Below are positions 1 through 7,965 of a DNA stretch of 64,000 bases, one piece after another. The translations under genes were made by a program, and so were the position numbers. Within the stretch, counting starts at the first letter, position 1. Each line of letters opens with the position of its first letter. Below the pieces are notes generated by a model. That model searched no databases and was not told where the DNA came from. It was given only the letters and a program-made list of their open reading frames with translations. The stretch is from Chitinimonas arctica (GTDB lineage Bacteria; Pseudomonadota; Gammaproteobacteria; Burkholderiales; Chitinimonadaceae). The stretch spans positions 4,774,001 to 4,838,000 of the forward strand of contig NZ_CP041730.1 of assembly GCF_007431345.1 (NCBI RefSeq), read 5' to 3'.

Positions 1-64
1 TGCGAAAGTGTATGCACCGACTTCTTGTAGTTGTAATGTGTTTTAACTTCCCCAAGGAATTCGT

Positions 65-259
65 ATGGCATCGCACACGGCTGCATCTGTCGAGCCTCGT
101 GTGGTCGGCTGCGCATTGTCTGAATCTGACCGGACGGTGCAAGGCCTTGAGAAAGTGAGGGACAGGCTAAAGGCCAACCCTGAAGAAGCTCGCGCGTTCT
201 TGAGAAAGCTCGGCATCATCAAGGCGGATGGGCATCTGACTAAGCGGTTTGGTGGCTAG
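65..259 (+). CDS. Small conserved hypothetical protein (64 aa)
   Basis: A 64-residue protein with a charged helical middle and a C-terminal segment FLRKLGIIKADGHLTKRF. That ending resembles the 'LR.AGI....G.LT..Y' tail of small proteins often seen beside toxin-antitoxin genes; this is recall, not a search. The start is the ATG at 65 with AAGGAA about 7 bases upstream. It converges with hepT, whose stop lies 7 bases beyond its own. No function can be assigned. Confidence 0.6.
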   Translation: MASHTAASVEPRVVGCALSESDRTVQGLEKVRDRLKANPEEARAFLRKLGIIKADGHLTKRFGG

Positions 260-266
260 TGTACGA

Positions 267-638
267 TCAACTGCCGTCGTTCGTCCTCGCCGCATCCTGG
301 CGCAGACCATGCAGTTGCTCCAGCAACTGCGGCAGTGCCGTTTGCACGGTGTCCCACACCAAATCGAGGTTGATATCGAAGTAGCCATGGGCGATTCGGT
401 TGCGCATGCCACGCATATTGCGCCATGGCAGTTGATCGTGTGTCTGTGCGAACGCGGTATGGCTGTCCATCACCTTCGTGGCGGCCTCGCCGATGATGAT
501 AAGGCTCATGACGACCGCTTGCTGGGTACGTTTGTCATCCAGAAAGTCTGCTCTATCCAATCCTTCCACGAAGCCGCACGCATCCTTCGCGGCTTGCAGC
601 ATATGATCGAGGTAGTCAGACAGGTGGATGTCATTCAT
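267..638 (-). CDS. hepT: HepT-type ribonuclease toxin (HEPN, DUF86)
   Basis: This 123-aa all-helical protein carries the HEPN ribonuclease motif Rx4HxY as RNRIAHGY near residue 84. The motif is also the target of the partner antitoxin: in known MntA/HepT systems the nucleotidyltransferase AMPylates the Tyr and blocks RNase activity. The ATG overlaps the stop codon of the upstream mntA gene by 4 bases (ATGA), so the two are translationally coupled with antitoxin first. All motif residues are present, so the toxin looks intact. Likely cytoplasmic. Confidence 0.88.
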   Translation of the reverse strand: MNDIHLSDYLDHMLQAAKDACGFVEGLDRADFLDDKRTQQAVVMSLIIIGEAATKVMDSHTAFAQTHDQLPWRNMRGMRNRIAHGYFDINLDLVWDTVQTALPQLLEQLHGLRQDAARTNDGS

Positions 639-925
639 ACCGGCTGTGCCTCCGCGAGCACCTTGTCCCGGAACTTCGGCGGTAGATCAGCAGGGGTCAG
701 TAGGTCGACATGGACGCCAAGCAGCGATTCCAGTTCGTCTTGCAGTCCTCCCAGGTCGAACAGCGTCGCGCCGGGAAGTGCATCGACCAGCAGATCGAGG
801 TCACTACCGTCTCTATCGGTGCCGTGCAGCACCGAGCCGAAGATGCGAGGGTTCGTCGTGCGATAACGGCCGGCTGCTTCGCGCACTGCACTACGCTGCA
901 TGTCGAGCACAAGGGACGGTCGCAC
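635..925 (-). CDS. mntA: MntA-type minimal nucleotidyltransferase antitoxin
   Basis: A 96-aa minimal nucleotidyltransferase. The fold-defining motif GSx10DxD is exact: GSVLHGTDRDGSDLDLL at about residues 30-46. In characterised pairs this protein neutralises HepT by transferring AMP to the HEPN-motif tyrosine. The start is taken as GTG at 925 because an AAGGA sits 7 bases upstream. The ATG at codon 9 has no comparable ribosome binding site. It lies directly upstream of hepT with a 4-base overlap. Confidence 0.87.
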   Translation of the reverse strand: MRPSLVLDMQRSAVREAAGRYRTTNPRIFGSVLHGTDRDGSDLDLLVDALPGATLFDLGGLQDELESLLGVHVDLLTPADLPPKFRDKVLAEAQPV

Positions 926-990
926 AGGCTTCCTTTCTTGACGAGTTTCGTTTTGAGGAAAAGTGGTCAGTATAGTTTCAATGGACCAGC

Positions 991-2061
991 TCAGTCCGTA
1001 TACACCAGCCTAGCCCGTTTGACATTACAAAACAGTTCATACGCAATGGTCCCCGCCGCCGAGGCGATCTCATCCGCCGTCAATCCTTCGCCCCATAGCC
1101 GCACCGCACTGCCGACACCGGCATCGTCGAAGCCGCTCAGATCCACCACGATCATATCCATGGACACCCGGCCGAGTATGCGGCTGCGGCGGCCGTCTAT
1201 CAGTACCGGGGTGCCGGTCGGCACCACACGCGGATAGCCGTCGGCATAGCCGCAGGCCACCACGCCGACGCGGGTAACCGGCGCGCTGGTAACGAAATGG
1301 GCGCCATAGCCGATAGCTTCGCCGCAGGGCAATTCACGGACCGCGATCAGACGGCTGTCCAGCTGCATCACCGGCTTGGGCCAGTCCGGCAGCTGCCGGT
1401 CCAGGGCCGCGCCGCCATAGAGCATGATGCCGGGCCGCGCCCAATCGCCACGGGCGCCGGGCCAACCCAGCACGCCGCCGGAGTTGGACAGGCTGGTTTC
1501 CAGCGCCAGGCCGGCAATCGCGGCCTGGAAGCGGGCGATCTGCTCGGCCGTGGTGTCGCAGCCGAGTTCGTCGGCCCGCGAAAAGTGCGTCATTGCGACG
1601 ATCTTGCCGACCTTGCCGCTGGCCATCAGGCGCCGGTAGGCGGTTTCGAAGTCGTCCGGGTGGATGCCGAGCCGGTGCATGCCGCTATCCACCTTCAACC
1701 AGATATGCAGTGGTTTGTCGAAGCTGGCGGCTTCGATGGCGTCGATCTGTTCCAGGCTATGCAGGGCGGTCCACAAGTCATGCTGGTCGATCAAGGCCAG
1801 TTCGCTGGATTCGAACCAGCCCTCCAGCAACAGGATGGGCTGGCGGATGCCGGCTTCGCGCAGCTGGATGGCTTCTTCGATCGCGGCGACGCCGAAGCCG
1901 TCGGCGATATCGCCCAGGGCTTGTGCGCAGCGAACCGCACCATGGCCGTAGGCATTGGCCTTGACGATGGCCAGGGCGCGGCCGCCGTGCAGGCGCTTGG
2001 CCAATTGATAGTTATGGCGCAGGGCGGAGAGATCGATGGTGGCGGTTAGCGGGCGGCTCAT
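991..2061 (-). CDS. dadX: Alanine racemase, catabolic type
   Basis: A PLP-dependent alanine racemase of 356 aa interconverting L- and D-alanine. The PLP lysine lies in AIVKANAYGHG close to the N-terminus, and the catalytic tyrosine region is GEAIGYGAHF. The ATG at 2061 is chosen because the protein then starts MSRPLTATIDLSALRHN, the usual family start; the reading frame stays open further upstream without family-like sequence. Placement behind dadA and near a divergent Lrp-type gene argues for catabolic dadX rather than biosynthetic alr. With dadA it converts L-alanine through D-alanine to pyruvate. Confidence 0.93.
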   Translation of the reverse strand: MSRPLTATIDLSALRHNYQLAKRLHGGRALAIVKANAYGHGAVRCAQALGDIADGFGVAAIEEAIQLREAGIRQPILLLEGWFESSELALIDQHDLWTALHSLEQIDAIEAASFDKPLHIWLKVDSGMHRLGIHPDDFETAYRRLMASGKVGKIVAMTHFSRADELGCDTTAEQIARFQAAIAGLALETSLSNSGGVLGWPGARGDWARPGIMLYGGAALDRQLPDWPKPVMQLDSRLIAVRELPCGEAIGYGAHFVTSAPVTRVGVVACGYADGYPRVVPTGTPVLIDGRRSRILGRVSMDMIVVDLSGFDDAGVGSAVRLWGEGLTADEIASAAGTIAYELFCNVKRARLVYTD

Positions 2062-2101
2062 GAGGGGCGTATTGCTTTGGGAGGTAGAAAGATTATCGGC
2101 C

Positions 2102-2142
2102 AAAAAGCAGGCAACCGGCCCGATACAGCCAGGGCCGGTTGC
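2102..2142 (-). terminator. Terminator-like hairpin between dadA and dadX
   Basis: A perfect 11-bp stem (GCAACCGGCCC / GGGCCGGTTGC) with a 10-nt loop. On the minus strand it is followed after a few bases by a run of five T. It sits between the dadA stop (2159) and the dadX start (2061). It could lower read-through from dadA into dadX or stabilise the dadA message. Confidence 0.6.
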
Positions 2143-2158
2143 TTTCAAGCTGTCTGGA

Positions 2159-3460
2159 TCAGGCTTTGGCTGGGCGCAGGCCAGTCAGATGGCCGGCGAC
2201 GGCCTTGCGGCCGTAGCGACCGATGTCCAGGCCTTCGGTGCTGATCTCCGGGCGTTGGCCGCTGACCAGGTCGGCCAGCAACTTGCCGGAACCGCAGGCC
2301 ATGGTCCAACCCAGGGTACCGTGGCCGGTATTGAGCGAGAGATTGGCGTAGGGCGTGGCGCCGACGATGGGGGTGCCATCGGGCGTCATCGGCCGCAAGC
2401 CGGTCCAGAAGCTGGCCGCCGCCACATCGCCGCCCTCGGGGAACAGGTCGGTAACCACCATTTCCAGGGTTTCGCGCCGGCGCGGGTTGAGGCTGAGGTC
2501 ATAGCCGGACAACTCGGCCATGCCACCCACGCGGATGCGGTCGTCGAAGCGGGTGATGGCGATCTTGTAGGTCTCGTCCAGCACGGTGGAGACCGGTGCG
2601 CCGGCGGGGTTGGTGATCGGCAGGGTGAGCGAATAGCCCTTGGTGGGATAGACCGGCAGATTCAGGCCCAGCGAGGTCAGCAACTGGCGGCTGAAGCTGC
2701 CCATCGCGACGACATAATGATCGGCTTCCAGCCGTTCGCCCGGCAGCGCGACGCCGGCAATGCGGCCGCGCTCCACCAGCAGTTGATCGATCTGGCAGTT
2801 GAAGCGGAATTTGACACCCAACTGCTCGGCACGCTTGGCCAACTCGCTGGTAAAGCGCTGGCAATCACCGGTTTCGTCGTTCGGCAGGCGCAAGCCACCG
2901 GCCAGCTTGCCGGAAATCTTGGCCAGCGCCGGCTCGGCCTTGGCGCAGCCGGCAGCGTCGAGCAATTCGAATGGTACGCCGCATGCTTGCAATACCGGGA
3001 TATCGCGGGCAGCGCCATCCAGTTGCTTCTGGCTACGGAACAGTTGCAAGGTACCGCCGGTCCGCTCTTCGTACTGCACGCCCACTTCGGTACGCAACTG
3101 GCGCAGACAATCGCGGCTGTATTCCGAAAGACGCATCATGCGTTCTTTGTTAATGGCATAAGCGGCATCGTTGCAATTGGCCAGCATTTGCGCCATCCAC
3201 TGCCATTGGAACAGGCTGCCGTCCGGTTTGACCGCCAACGGCGCATGGCGCTGGAACAGCCATTTGAGTGCCTTGAGCGGAATGCCTGGCGCGGCCCAGG
3301 GAGTGGAGTAGCCTGGCGAGATCTGGCCGGCGTTGGCGAAACTGGCTTCCAGCGCCACACCAGGCTGCCGTTCCAGCACCGTTACGTCGGCGCCGGCCCG
3401 GGCTAGGTAGTAGGCCGTGGTCACGCCGATCACGCCGCCGCCCAGCACGATTACTTTCAT
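2159..3460 (-). CDS. dadA: D-amino acid dehydrogenase small subunit
   Basis: A 433-aa FAD-dependent oxidoreductase that deaminates D-alanine and other D-amino acids and passes electrons to the respiratory chain. The dinucleotide-binding fingerprint GGGVIGVTTAYYLARAGA starts at about residue 7. The C-terminal part has the family block TGLRPMTPDGTPIVGAT, followed by NTGHGTLGWTMACGSGKL. Length matches E. coli DadA (432 aa). It is the first gene of a dadA-dadX unit and is transcribed away from the Lrp-type gene. Confidence 0.96.
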   Translation of the reverse strand: MKVIVLGGGVIGVTTAYYLARAGADVTVLERQPGVALEASFANAGQISPGYSTPWAAPGIPLKALKWLFQRHAPLAVKPDGSLFQWQWMAQMLANCNDAAYAINKERMMRLSEYSRDCLRQLRTEVGVQYEERTGGTLQLFRSQKQLDGAARDIPVLQACGVPFELLDAAGCAKAEPALAKISGKLAGGLRLPNDETGDCQRFTSELAKRAEQLGVKFRFNCQIDQLLVERGRIAGVALPGERLEADHYVVAMGSFSRQLLTSLGLNLPVYPTKGYSLTLPITNPAGAPVSTVLDETYKIAITRFDDRIRVGGMAELSGYDLSLNPRRRETLEMVVTDLFPEGGDVAAASFWTGLRPMTPDGTPIVGATPYANLSLNTGHGTLGWTMACGSGKLLADLVSGQRPEISTEGLDIGRYGRKAVAGHLTGLRPAKA

Positions 3461-3595
3461 GGTTTACCTGTCTGCACTTAGTATTAGAGAATTCGCGCAG
3501 TGTATTGAGCAAACAGTAAAAAGTGTCGCCATTGTGTGTCATTTTTTCAGTTAAAAAAGCTGCATAAATCAAAATTTACGAGAATAAATCCTGTT
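3461..3595. promoter_or_regulatory. Divergent dadA/dadR control region
   Basis: A 135-bp A+T-rich spacer between the two divergent genes, clearly poorer in G+C than its flanks. On the dadA strand a TAATAC hexamer near 3480 could be a -10 element, but the -35 match is poor. Known dad loci are activated by an Lrp-type protein binding such a region. No specific operator could be assigned by eye. Confidence 0.5.
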
Positions 3596-4072
3596 ATGAC
3601 CTTTTCGCGTGAGCTTGACCGTATCGACCGCAAGATTCTCGCCCTGTTGCAGCAGGATGGGCGCATGGCACTGACCGAACTGGCAGAAAAGGTAGGTCTT
3701 TCCACCACCCCCACGTCGGAGCGGGTCAAGCGCCTGGAGCGGGAAGGGGTGATCGTCGGCTATTACGCCCGGGTCAATCCGCTGGCGGTGGCTTGCGGCC
3801 AATTGGTGTTCGTGGAATTGCGGCTGGCGGCCAAGTCGGCCGAGATCTTCGACCAGTTCCGGCGAGAGGTGATGAAGCTGCCCAATATCGTCGAATGCCA
3901 CCTGGTGTCGGGCGATTTCGACTACCTGGTCAAGGCACGGATATCCGATATGTCGCAATACCGCATGCTGCTGGGCGACATTCTGCTCAACCTGCCCGGC
4001 GCGGTGGAATCGCGCAGCTATGTGGTGATGGAAGAGGTTAAGGAAACCCTGGCCTTGCCGGTGGGCGGCTGA
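3596..4072 (+). CDS. dadR: Lrp/AsnC-family regulator of the dad locus
   Basis: A 158-aa Lrp/AsnC regulator. The N-terminal winged HTH reads LDRIDRKILALLQQDGRMAL then LAEKVGLSTTPTSERVKRLE. The C-terminal ligand-binding RAM domain includes ECHLVSGDFDYLVKARISD. The ATG at 3596 gives the usual family start (MTFSRELDRIDRKIL); the open frame extends 20 codons upstream into A+T-rich leader. Divergent position next to dadA-dadX matches the dadRAX arrangement, in which DadR activates D-alanine catabolism in response to alanine. The symbol rests on context. Confidence 0.85.
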   Translation: MTFSRELDRIDRKILALLQQDGRMALTELAEKVGLSTTPTSERVKRLEREGVIVGYYARVNPLAVACGQLVFVELRLAAKSAEIFDQFRREVMKLPNIVECHLVSGDFDYLVKARISDMSQYRMLLGDILLNLPGAVESRSYVVMEEVKETLALPVGG

Positions 4073-4165
4073 AGCGGGCGCGTGCATGCACCCCCTGCGG
4101 GCTTACGCTATATATAGTGGGGAGCGGCGATTGTCGCCTGTCGTGGTTGGTAAAGGAGGCAATCC

Positions 4166-4954
4166 ATGCTTCGCCAAGTGCTACCGGCCCTGCTGGCCTC
4201 GCTGCTAACGGGGGTAGCCGGTGCGGCCGAAAAGATCGTCCTGTATGGCGACGATGACTACGCGCCTTATTCCTACGTGGAAGACGGCCGTTTCAAGGGC
4301 ATCTACGTGGAATTGCTGCGCCAGGCGGCCGTGCTGCTGGCGCCCGACTACGAGTTGGAGCTAAAACCCACGCCGTGGAAGCGAGGCTTGCGCGATCTTG
4401 AATTGGGAAGCACACTGGGGCTGTTTCCGCCTTATTTCCGCCCGAATGCGCGGCCCTATATCCAACCCTATTCCGCGCCGCTCTATCACGAGGTGGTTGT
4501 GCTGTTCTGTACCGAAAAGGTCATGAAGGTCCCGCGCAAGCGGTTTCCGGAGGACTTTGGGGGGCTGACCATCGGCGTCAACCTGGGCTTTATCATCTCC
4601 GAACCCATGTTGGTCGCCGCGAAGCAAGGCAAGCTGGCCATCGAGGAGGCCAAGGGCAATAACGCGAATATCATGAAACTGGCCAGCAAGCGCATAGATT
4701 GCTATGCCAACGACAGGCTCTCGGTCCTGTATTCGGCCAAGCGGCTACGCGCGGCGGCCAATGCACCGGACAGCATCAAGGCGCTGATTCTGCACGAGGC
4801 CGCGGTACTTTCCGGGGAAGATGCCTTTATCGGCTATAGCGAGCTGTTCCAGGCGGGGTACAAGCAGGATTTCATCCAGCGAATGAACGGCGTGCTGGAG
4901 ACACTGCGCAAGAATGGGGCGATCAACCCCTTGCTCGCGCAGGCAGCCATGTAG
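4166..4954 (+). CDS. Periplasmic solute-binding protein, SBP_bac_3 type
   Basis: A 262-aa protein with a signal peptide (cleavage after about residue 20, ...GVAGAAE) followed by a family-3 amino-acid-binding fold. Landmarks are YGDDDYAPYSYVEDGRFKGI at the start of lobe 1 and a late DCYANDRLS block typical of 'D..i.dr' strands. AAGGAGG stands 6 bases before the ATG, one of the strongest ribosome sites in the window. No permease or ATPase gene is adjacent, so it is an orphan binding protein. It converges with another SBP_bac_3 gene 6 bases away. Confidence 0.8.
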   Translation: MLRQVLPALLASLLTGVAGAAEKIVLYGDDDYAPYSYVEDGRFKGIYVELLRQAAVLLAPDYELELKPTPWKRGLRDLELGSTLGLFPPYFRPNARPYIQPYSAPLYHEVVVLFCTEKVMKVPRKRFPEDFGGLTIGVNLGFIISEPMLVAAKQGKLAIEEAKGNNANIMKLASKRIDCYANDRLSVLYSAKRLRAAANAPDSIKALILHEAAVLSGEDAFIGYSELFQAGYKQDFIQRMNGVLETLRKNGAINPLLAQAAM

Positions 4955-4960
4955 CTGCGG

Positions 4961-5701
4961 TCACTCCTTCAGATACTTGTCATAGATGGCCTGGTAACGG
5001 CCGCTGTCCCGCAAGTGCTTGAGTCCCACGTTGAAATCGTCCCTCACCAGCTTGCTGCGAAAAACCGGCCGGTAGTCCATCGGGTTCAATTCCACAAAGC
5101 GATGCTCGTCTACCGGTTTGACGACCACGCCGTTGTTCTTCTTCAGCTGCAAGGTGAAGTACTTGAAGATGCTGCGGTCGCTCAGCACCACATCGTAGCG
5201 CCCCTTATCCAGCGTCATCACCTGGATGGCCTGGTCGTTCTGCTCGTAGTAATTGCCATCCTTCTTTACCCCGTCCAGCCACTTGGGATAGCGATTGGCC
5301 GCTCCCTGGAAGGATATGACCGTCAGACCTTTCAGATCGGCCGGCGTCTTGAGTTGCAATTTCCGCTCCTTCAAGGTGATCAGCACATTGTCGTAGAAAA
5401 CCGCCGGGTCGCCGTAGTGGGCGCCAAAGGGCCCCAGATCCTCGCCCAGGTCGGTCATGGCGGCGTCCACCAGGCGGTTCTTGAAGGCGATCGGCACCCG
5501 GGCAAAGGGAAAGTATTCGGGTTTGAGCACGTGGCCACGGTAGGACAGGGCTTCGCCGATGATTTCCAACTCGATGCCGGAATTGGTCTGCGGAAAGCAG
5601 AAGGGCGGAATCTTTTCGCCGAAGGCCATATGCACCTCCACCGCGGAAACGAGCAGCGGGCAGCACAACAGCAGGAGTGTCGGGAAGGGATGGAATCTCA
5701 T
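4961..5701 (-). CDS. Periplasmic solute-binding protein, SBP_bac_3 type
   Basis: A 246-aa secreted protein with a Leu-rich signal peptide ending ...LLVSAVE, then a family-3 binding fold (FGEKIPPFCFPQTNSGIELE, later DKGRYDVVLSDRSIFKY). Two in-frame ATGs exist two codons apart. The GGAG sequence abuts the first but is 6 bases from the second, so the start at 5701 is chosen. No transporter genes accompany it. Its convergent neighbour is a distant member of the same family. Confidence 0.8.
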   Translation of the reverse strand: MRFHPFPTLLLLCCPLLVSAVEVHMAFGEKIPPFCFPQTNSGIELEIIGEALSYRGHVLKPEYFPFARVPIAFKNRLVDAAMTDLGEDLGPFGAHYGDPAVFYDNVLITLKERKLQLKTPADLKGLTVISFQGAANRYPKWLDGVKKDGNYYEQNDQAIQVMTLDKGRYDVVLSDRSIFKYFTLQLKKNNGVVVKPVDEHRFVELNPMDYRPVFRSKLVRDDFNVGLKHLRDSGRYQAIYDKYLKE

Positions 5702-5918
5702 GATCATCTCCGAATTGTATTAAATATATACAGCTGGGCGGCATGGTCAAGCCGCGCCCGGCGATGACCTTGGGCGGCAACGATTTCCATCTTAGGCAAG
5801 AAAAAGCGGCAAATCTTGCCGCTGCAAGTGGAGGGCTGCAAAGCGACAGTCGGACGGGCCGGCATTGCGCGTTATGATTTATGCCTGATAAACGACGGTG
5901 GAATTCGTAGGTGGAACG

Positions 5919-6296
5919 ATGAGCGAGCAGTTCGAGCGTGGTTTGGCCATGCGCAAGCAGGTGATGGGGGAGGCGTTCGTGGAAAAGGCTTTCGCGGATG
6001 CTGACGACTTTACCCGGCCGATGCAGGACTTCGTCACCGAGCACGCCTGGGGCACGGTGTGGAATCGGCCGGGACTGGCGCTGAAGACACGCAGCCTGAT
6101 TACCCTGGCCATGCTGGCGGCGCTGGGCCGTAGCCAGGAATTGAAAGGGCATGTGCGCGGCGCCTTGAACAACGGCGCCAGCGTGGACGAAATACGGGAA
6201 GTACTGATGCACGCGGCCATCTACGCCGGTGTGCCGCTCAGCATCGATGCCATGCGGGCCGCGCGCGAAGTGATCGCGGAGGTGGAGCGTGGCTGA
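5919..6296 (+). CDS. Carboxymuconolactone decarboxylase family protein
   Basis: A 125-aa CMD-fold protein, close in length and sequence to PcaC. The core block runs RSLITLAMLAALGR, then ELKGHVRGALNNG, then EIREVLMHAAIYAGVP. PcaC removes CO2 from 4-carboxymuconolactone in the protocatechuate pathway, but no other pca gene is nearby, so the substrate is open. The ATG at 5919 is preferred over one 7 codons upstream because AGGTGG lies just before it. Its last 8 bases overlap the next gene, a nucleotide cyclase. Confidence 0.8.
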   Translation: MSEQFERGLAMRKQVMGEAFVEKAFADADDFTRPMQDFVTEHAWGTVWNRPGLALKTRSLITLAMLAALGRSQELKGHVRGALNNGASVDEIREVLMHAAIYAGVPLSIDAMRAAREVIAEVERG

Positions 6297-6852
6297 CGCG
6301 GACGAATTGGCGCAATGGCTGGCCCGGCGACGGCTGCCCGGTGCGGACAAGGCCGGCATCGATGCGGCTATTTTTGCCCGTTTTGGCCGCACCCAGGCCG
6401 TGATGTTCACCGACCTGGTGGGTTTTTCCTATATGGCCGCCTCGTACGGCATCGTGGAAGGCCTGCAACTGGTCGAAGCATCCGAAGCGCTATTCCTGCC
6501 CCTGGTCGCTCAGCATGGCGGGCAGTGCCTGAAGCGGGAAGGGGACTCCTTGCTGGTGCTGTTCGATCACGCCTTGCCGGCGTTGTCGGCGGCCCGCGCG
6601 ATGGTGGCCGCATCCAATGCGGCGGGTTTCGAGGTCTGCATCGGCCTCGGCTACGGCGACCTTTTGCGTATCGGTGAACACGAGGTCTGGGGGGCCGAGG
6701 TCAATGCGGCTTCCAAATTGGGCGAAGATCTGGCGTGCGGCGGGGAAGTACTCTTTACCCACGATTTTCGCCTGGCGGTACCGCAGGTAGCGGTCAAGCA
6801 CCATGGTCTCCTGTGCGACAGGTGGCCGGTATATCGCCTGTCGGATACCTGA
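6289..6852 (+). CDS. Single-domain class III adenylate/guanylate cyclase
   Basis: A 187-aa protein consisting almost only of a class III cyclase catalytic domain. Both metal-binding aspartates are visible: FTDLVGFS (Asp42) and KREGDSLLV (Asp86). The transition-state block is VNAASKLGED. The start is GTG at 6289 with GGAGG about 9 bases upstream, inside the end of the decarboxylase-like gene. No sensory or membrane domain is attached, so any control must come from a partner. It may make cAMP; specificity cannot be read with confidence. Confidence 0.82.
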   Translation: MADADELAQWLARRRLPGADKAGIDAAIFARFGRTQAVMFTDLVGFSYMAASYGIVEGLQLVEASEALFLPLVAQHGGQCLKREGDSLLVLFDHALPALSAARAMVAASNAAGFEVCIGLGYGDLLRIGEHEVWGAEVNAASKLGEDLACGGEVLFTHDFRLAVPQVAVKHHGLLCDRWPVYRLSDT

Positions 6853-6987
6853 TATTGGCGTAATCCTTGCTTATCCCACCAGTTCCGGCGAGCGCGCCAT
6901 GCCGGCGGAACCGTAAAATGCGGCACTGCGTATTGAGCGGGCGCCGACTCGCGCGCATCATCGCAGGTTTCAACAACGAGACTCGGC

Positions 6988-7833
6988 ATGCAAGCCAATC
7001 AGCGCGACCTAGAAGCCACCATCCAGACCGACTTTGCCGAAAGGCTCAGTTACGGCGGCTATTTGCGCCTGGACAAGCTGCTGGACGCCCAGCAACCCCT
7101 GTCCGAGCCCTTCCAGCACGATGAGATGCTCTTTATCGTCCAGCATCAGGTCTCCGAGCTATGGCTCAAGCAGCTGATACACGAGCTGCGCGCCGCGATG
7201 GAGTATGTGGCGCGAGACGAACTGGAACCCTGCTTCAAGATACTGTCGCGGGTAAAACTGATCCAGCAGCAGTTGTTCAATATGTGGGCGGTGCTGGAGA
7301 CGATGACCCCGTCCGAGTATGGCAAGTTCCGGCCGGCCTTGGGCCAGTCGTCGGGTTTCCAGTCCTACCAATACCGTACGCTGGAGTTTCTGCTGGGCAA
7401 CAAGCACGCCGGCCAGGCGGAAGTGTTCCGCCACGATCCGGAACGGTATGCGCAGATCCAGCACGATCTGCATGCGCCCAGCCTGTGGGATCTGTTCTTG
7501 CTCCATCTGGGACGCCGCGGTTTCGCCGTGCCGATGGACAAGGTCTTGCGCGACTACAGCCAGCCCTATATCGCCCACGACGAGGTGGTGGCGGTGCTCA
7601 AGGGTATCTACGAGGACCCGCATGCCCATTGGGATGCCTACGAAATGGCGGAAAAGCTGGTGGACGTCGAAGAAGCCTTCCAGCTCTGGCGCTTCCGCCA
7701 TATGAAAACGGTGGAGCGCATTATCGGGTTCAAGCAGGGTACCGGCGGTTCCAGCGGGGTCGCCTTCCTGAAACGGGCCCTGGAGCTGACCTTTTTCCCG
7801 GAACTGTTCCAGGTACGCACCGTTCTGGGCTGA
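6988..7833 (+). CDS. kynA: Tryptophan 2,3-dioxygenase
   Basis: A heme enzyme of 281 aa that opens the indole ring of L-tryptophan to N-formylkynurenine. Family blocks are clear: SYGGYLRLDKLLDAQ near the start, FIVQHQVSELWLKQLIHEL, FQSYQYRTLEFLLGNK, and the C-terminal FRHMKTVERIIGFK then GTGGSSG. The first of the last two holds the predicted axial His. Length matches the bacterial family. A kynureninase-like gene lies about 2.6 kb downstream, but two HD-GYP-derived genes intervene and no arylformamidase gene is seen. Confidence 0.96.
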   Translation: MQANQRDLEATIQTDFAERLSYGGYLRLDKLLDAQQPLSEPFQHDEMLFIVQHQVSELWLKQLIHELRAAMEYVARDELEPCFKILSRVKLIQQQLFNMWAVLETMTPSEYGKFRPALGQSSGFQSYQYRTLEFLLGNKHAGQAEVFRHDPERYAQIQHDLHAPSLWDLFLLHLGRRGFAVPMDKVLRDYSQPYIAHDEVVAVLKGIYEDPHAHWDAYEMAEKLVDVEEAFQLWRFRHMKTVERIIGFKQGTGGSSGVAFLKRALELTFFPELFQVRTVLG

Positions 7834-7902
7834 AATTCGACCGTTGGTAGGAAAATCAGTGGCTTATGATCTTGTTCTGAAAGAAAACGCATAGCATCGG
7901 GG

Positions 7903-7924
7903 GGTGGGCCTGGCCAGGCCCCAC
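7903..7924 (+). terminator. Hairpin downstream of kynA
   Basis: An inverted repeat GGTGGGCCTGG / CCAGGCCCCACC with one bulged base, between kynA and the next gene. There is no T run, only A residues after the stem, so it is at best a weak terminator or a processing hairpin. Confidence 0.35.
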
Positions 7925-7965
7925 CAAAAAGGCACGCCATTACGTCAAGCGGGGGAGACGTATAA

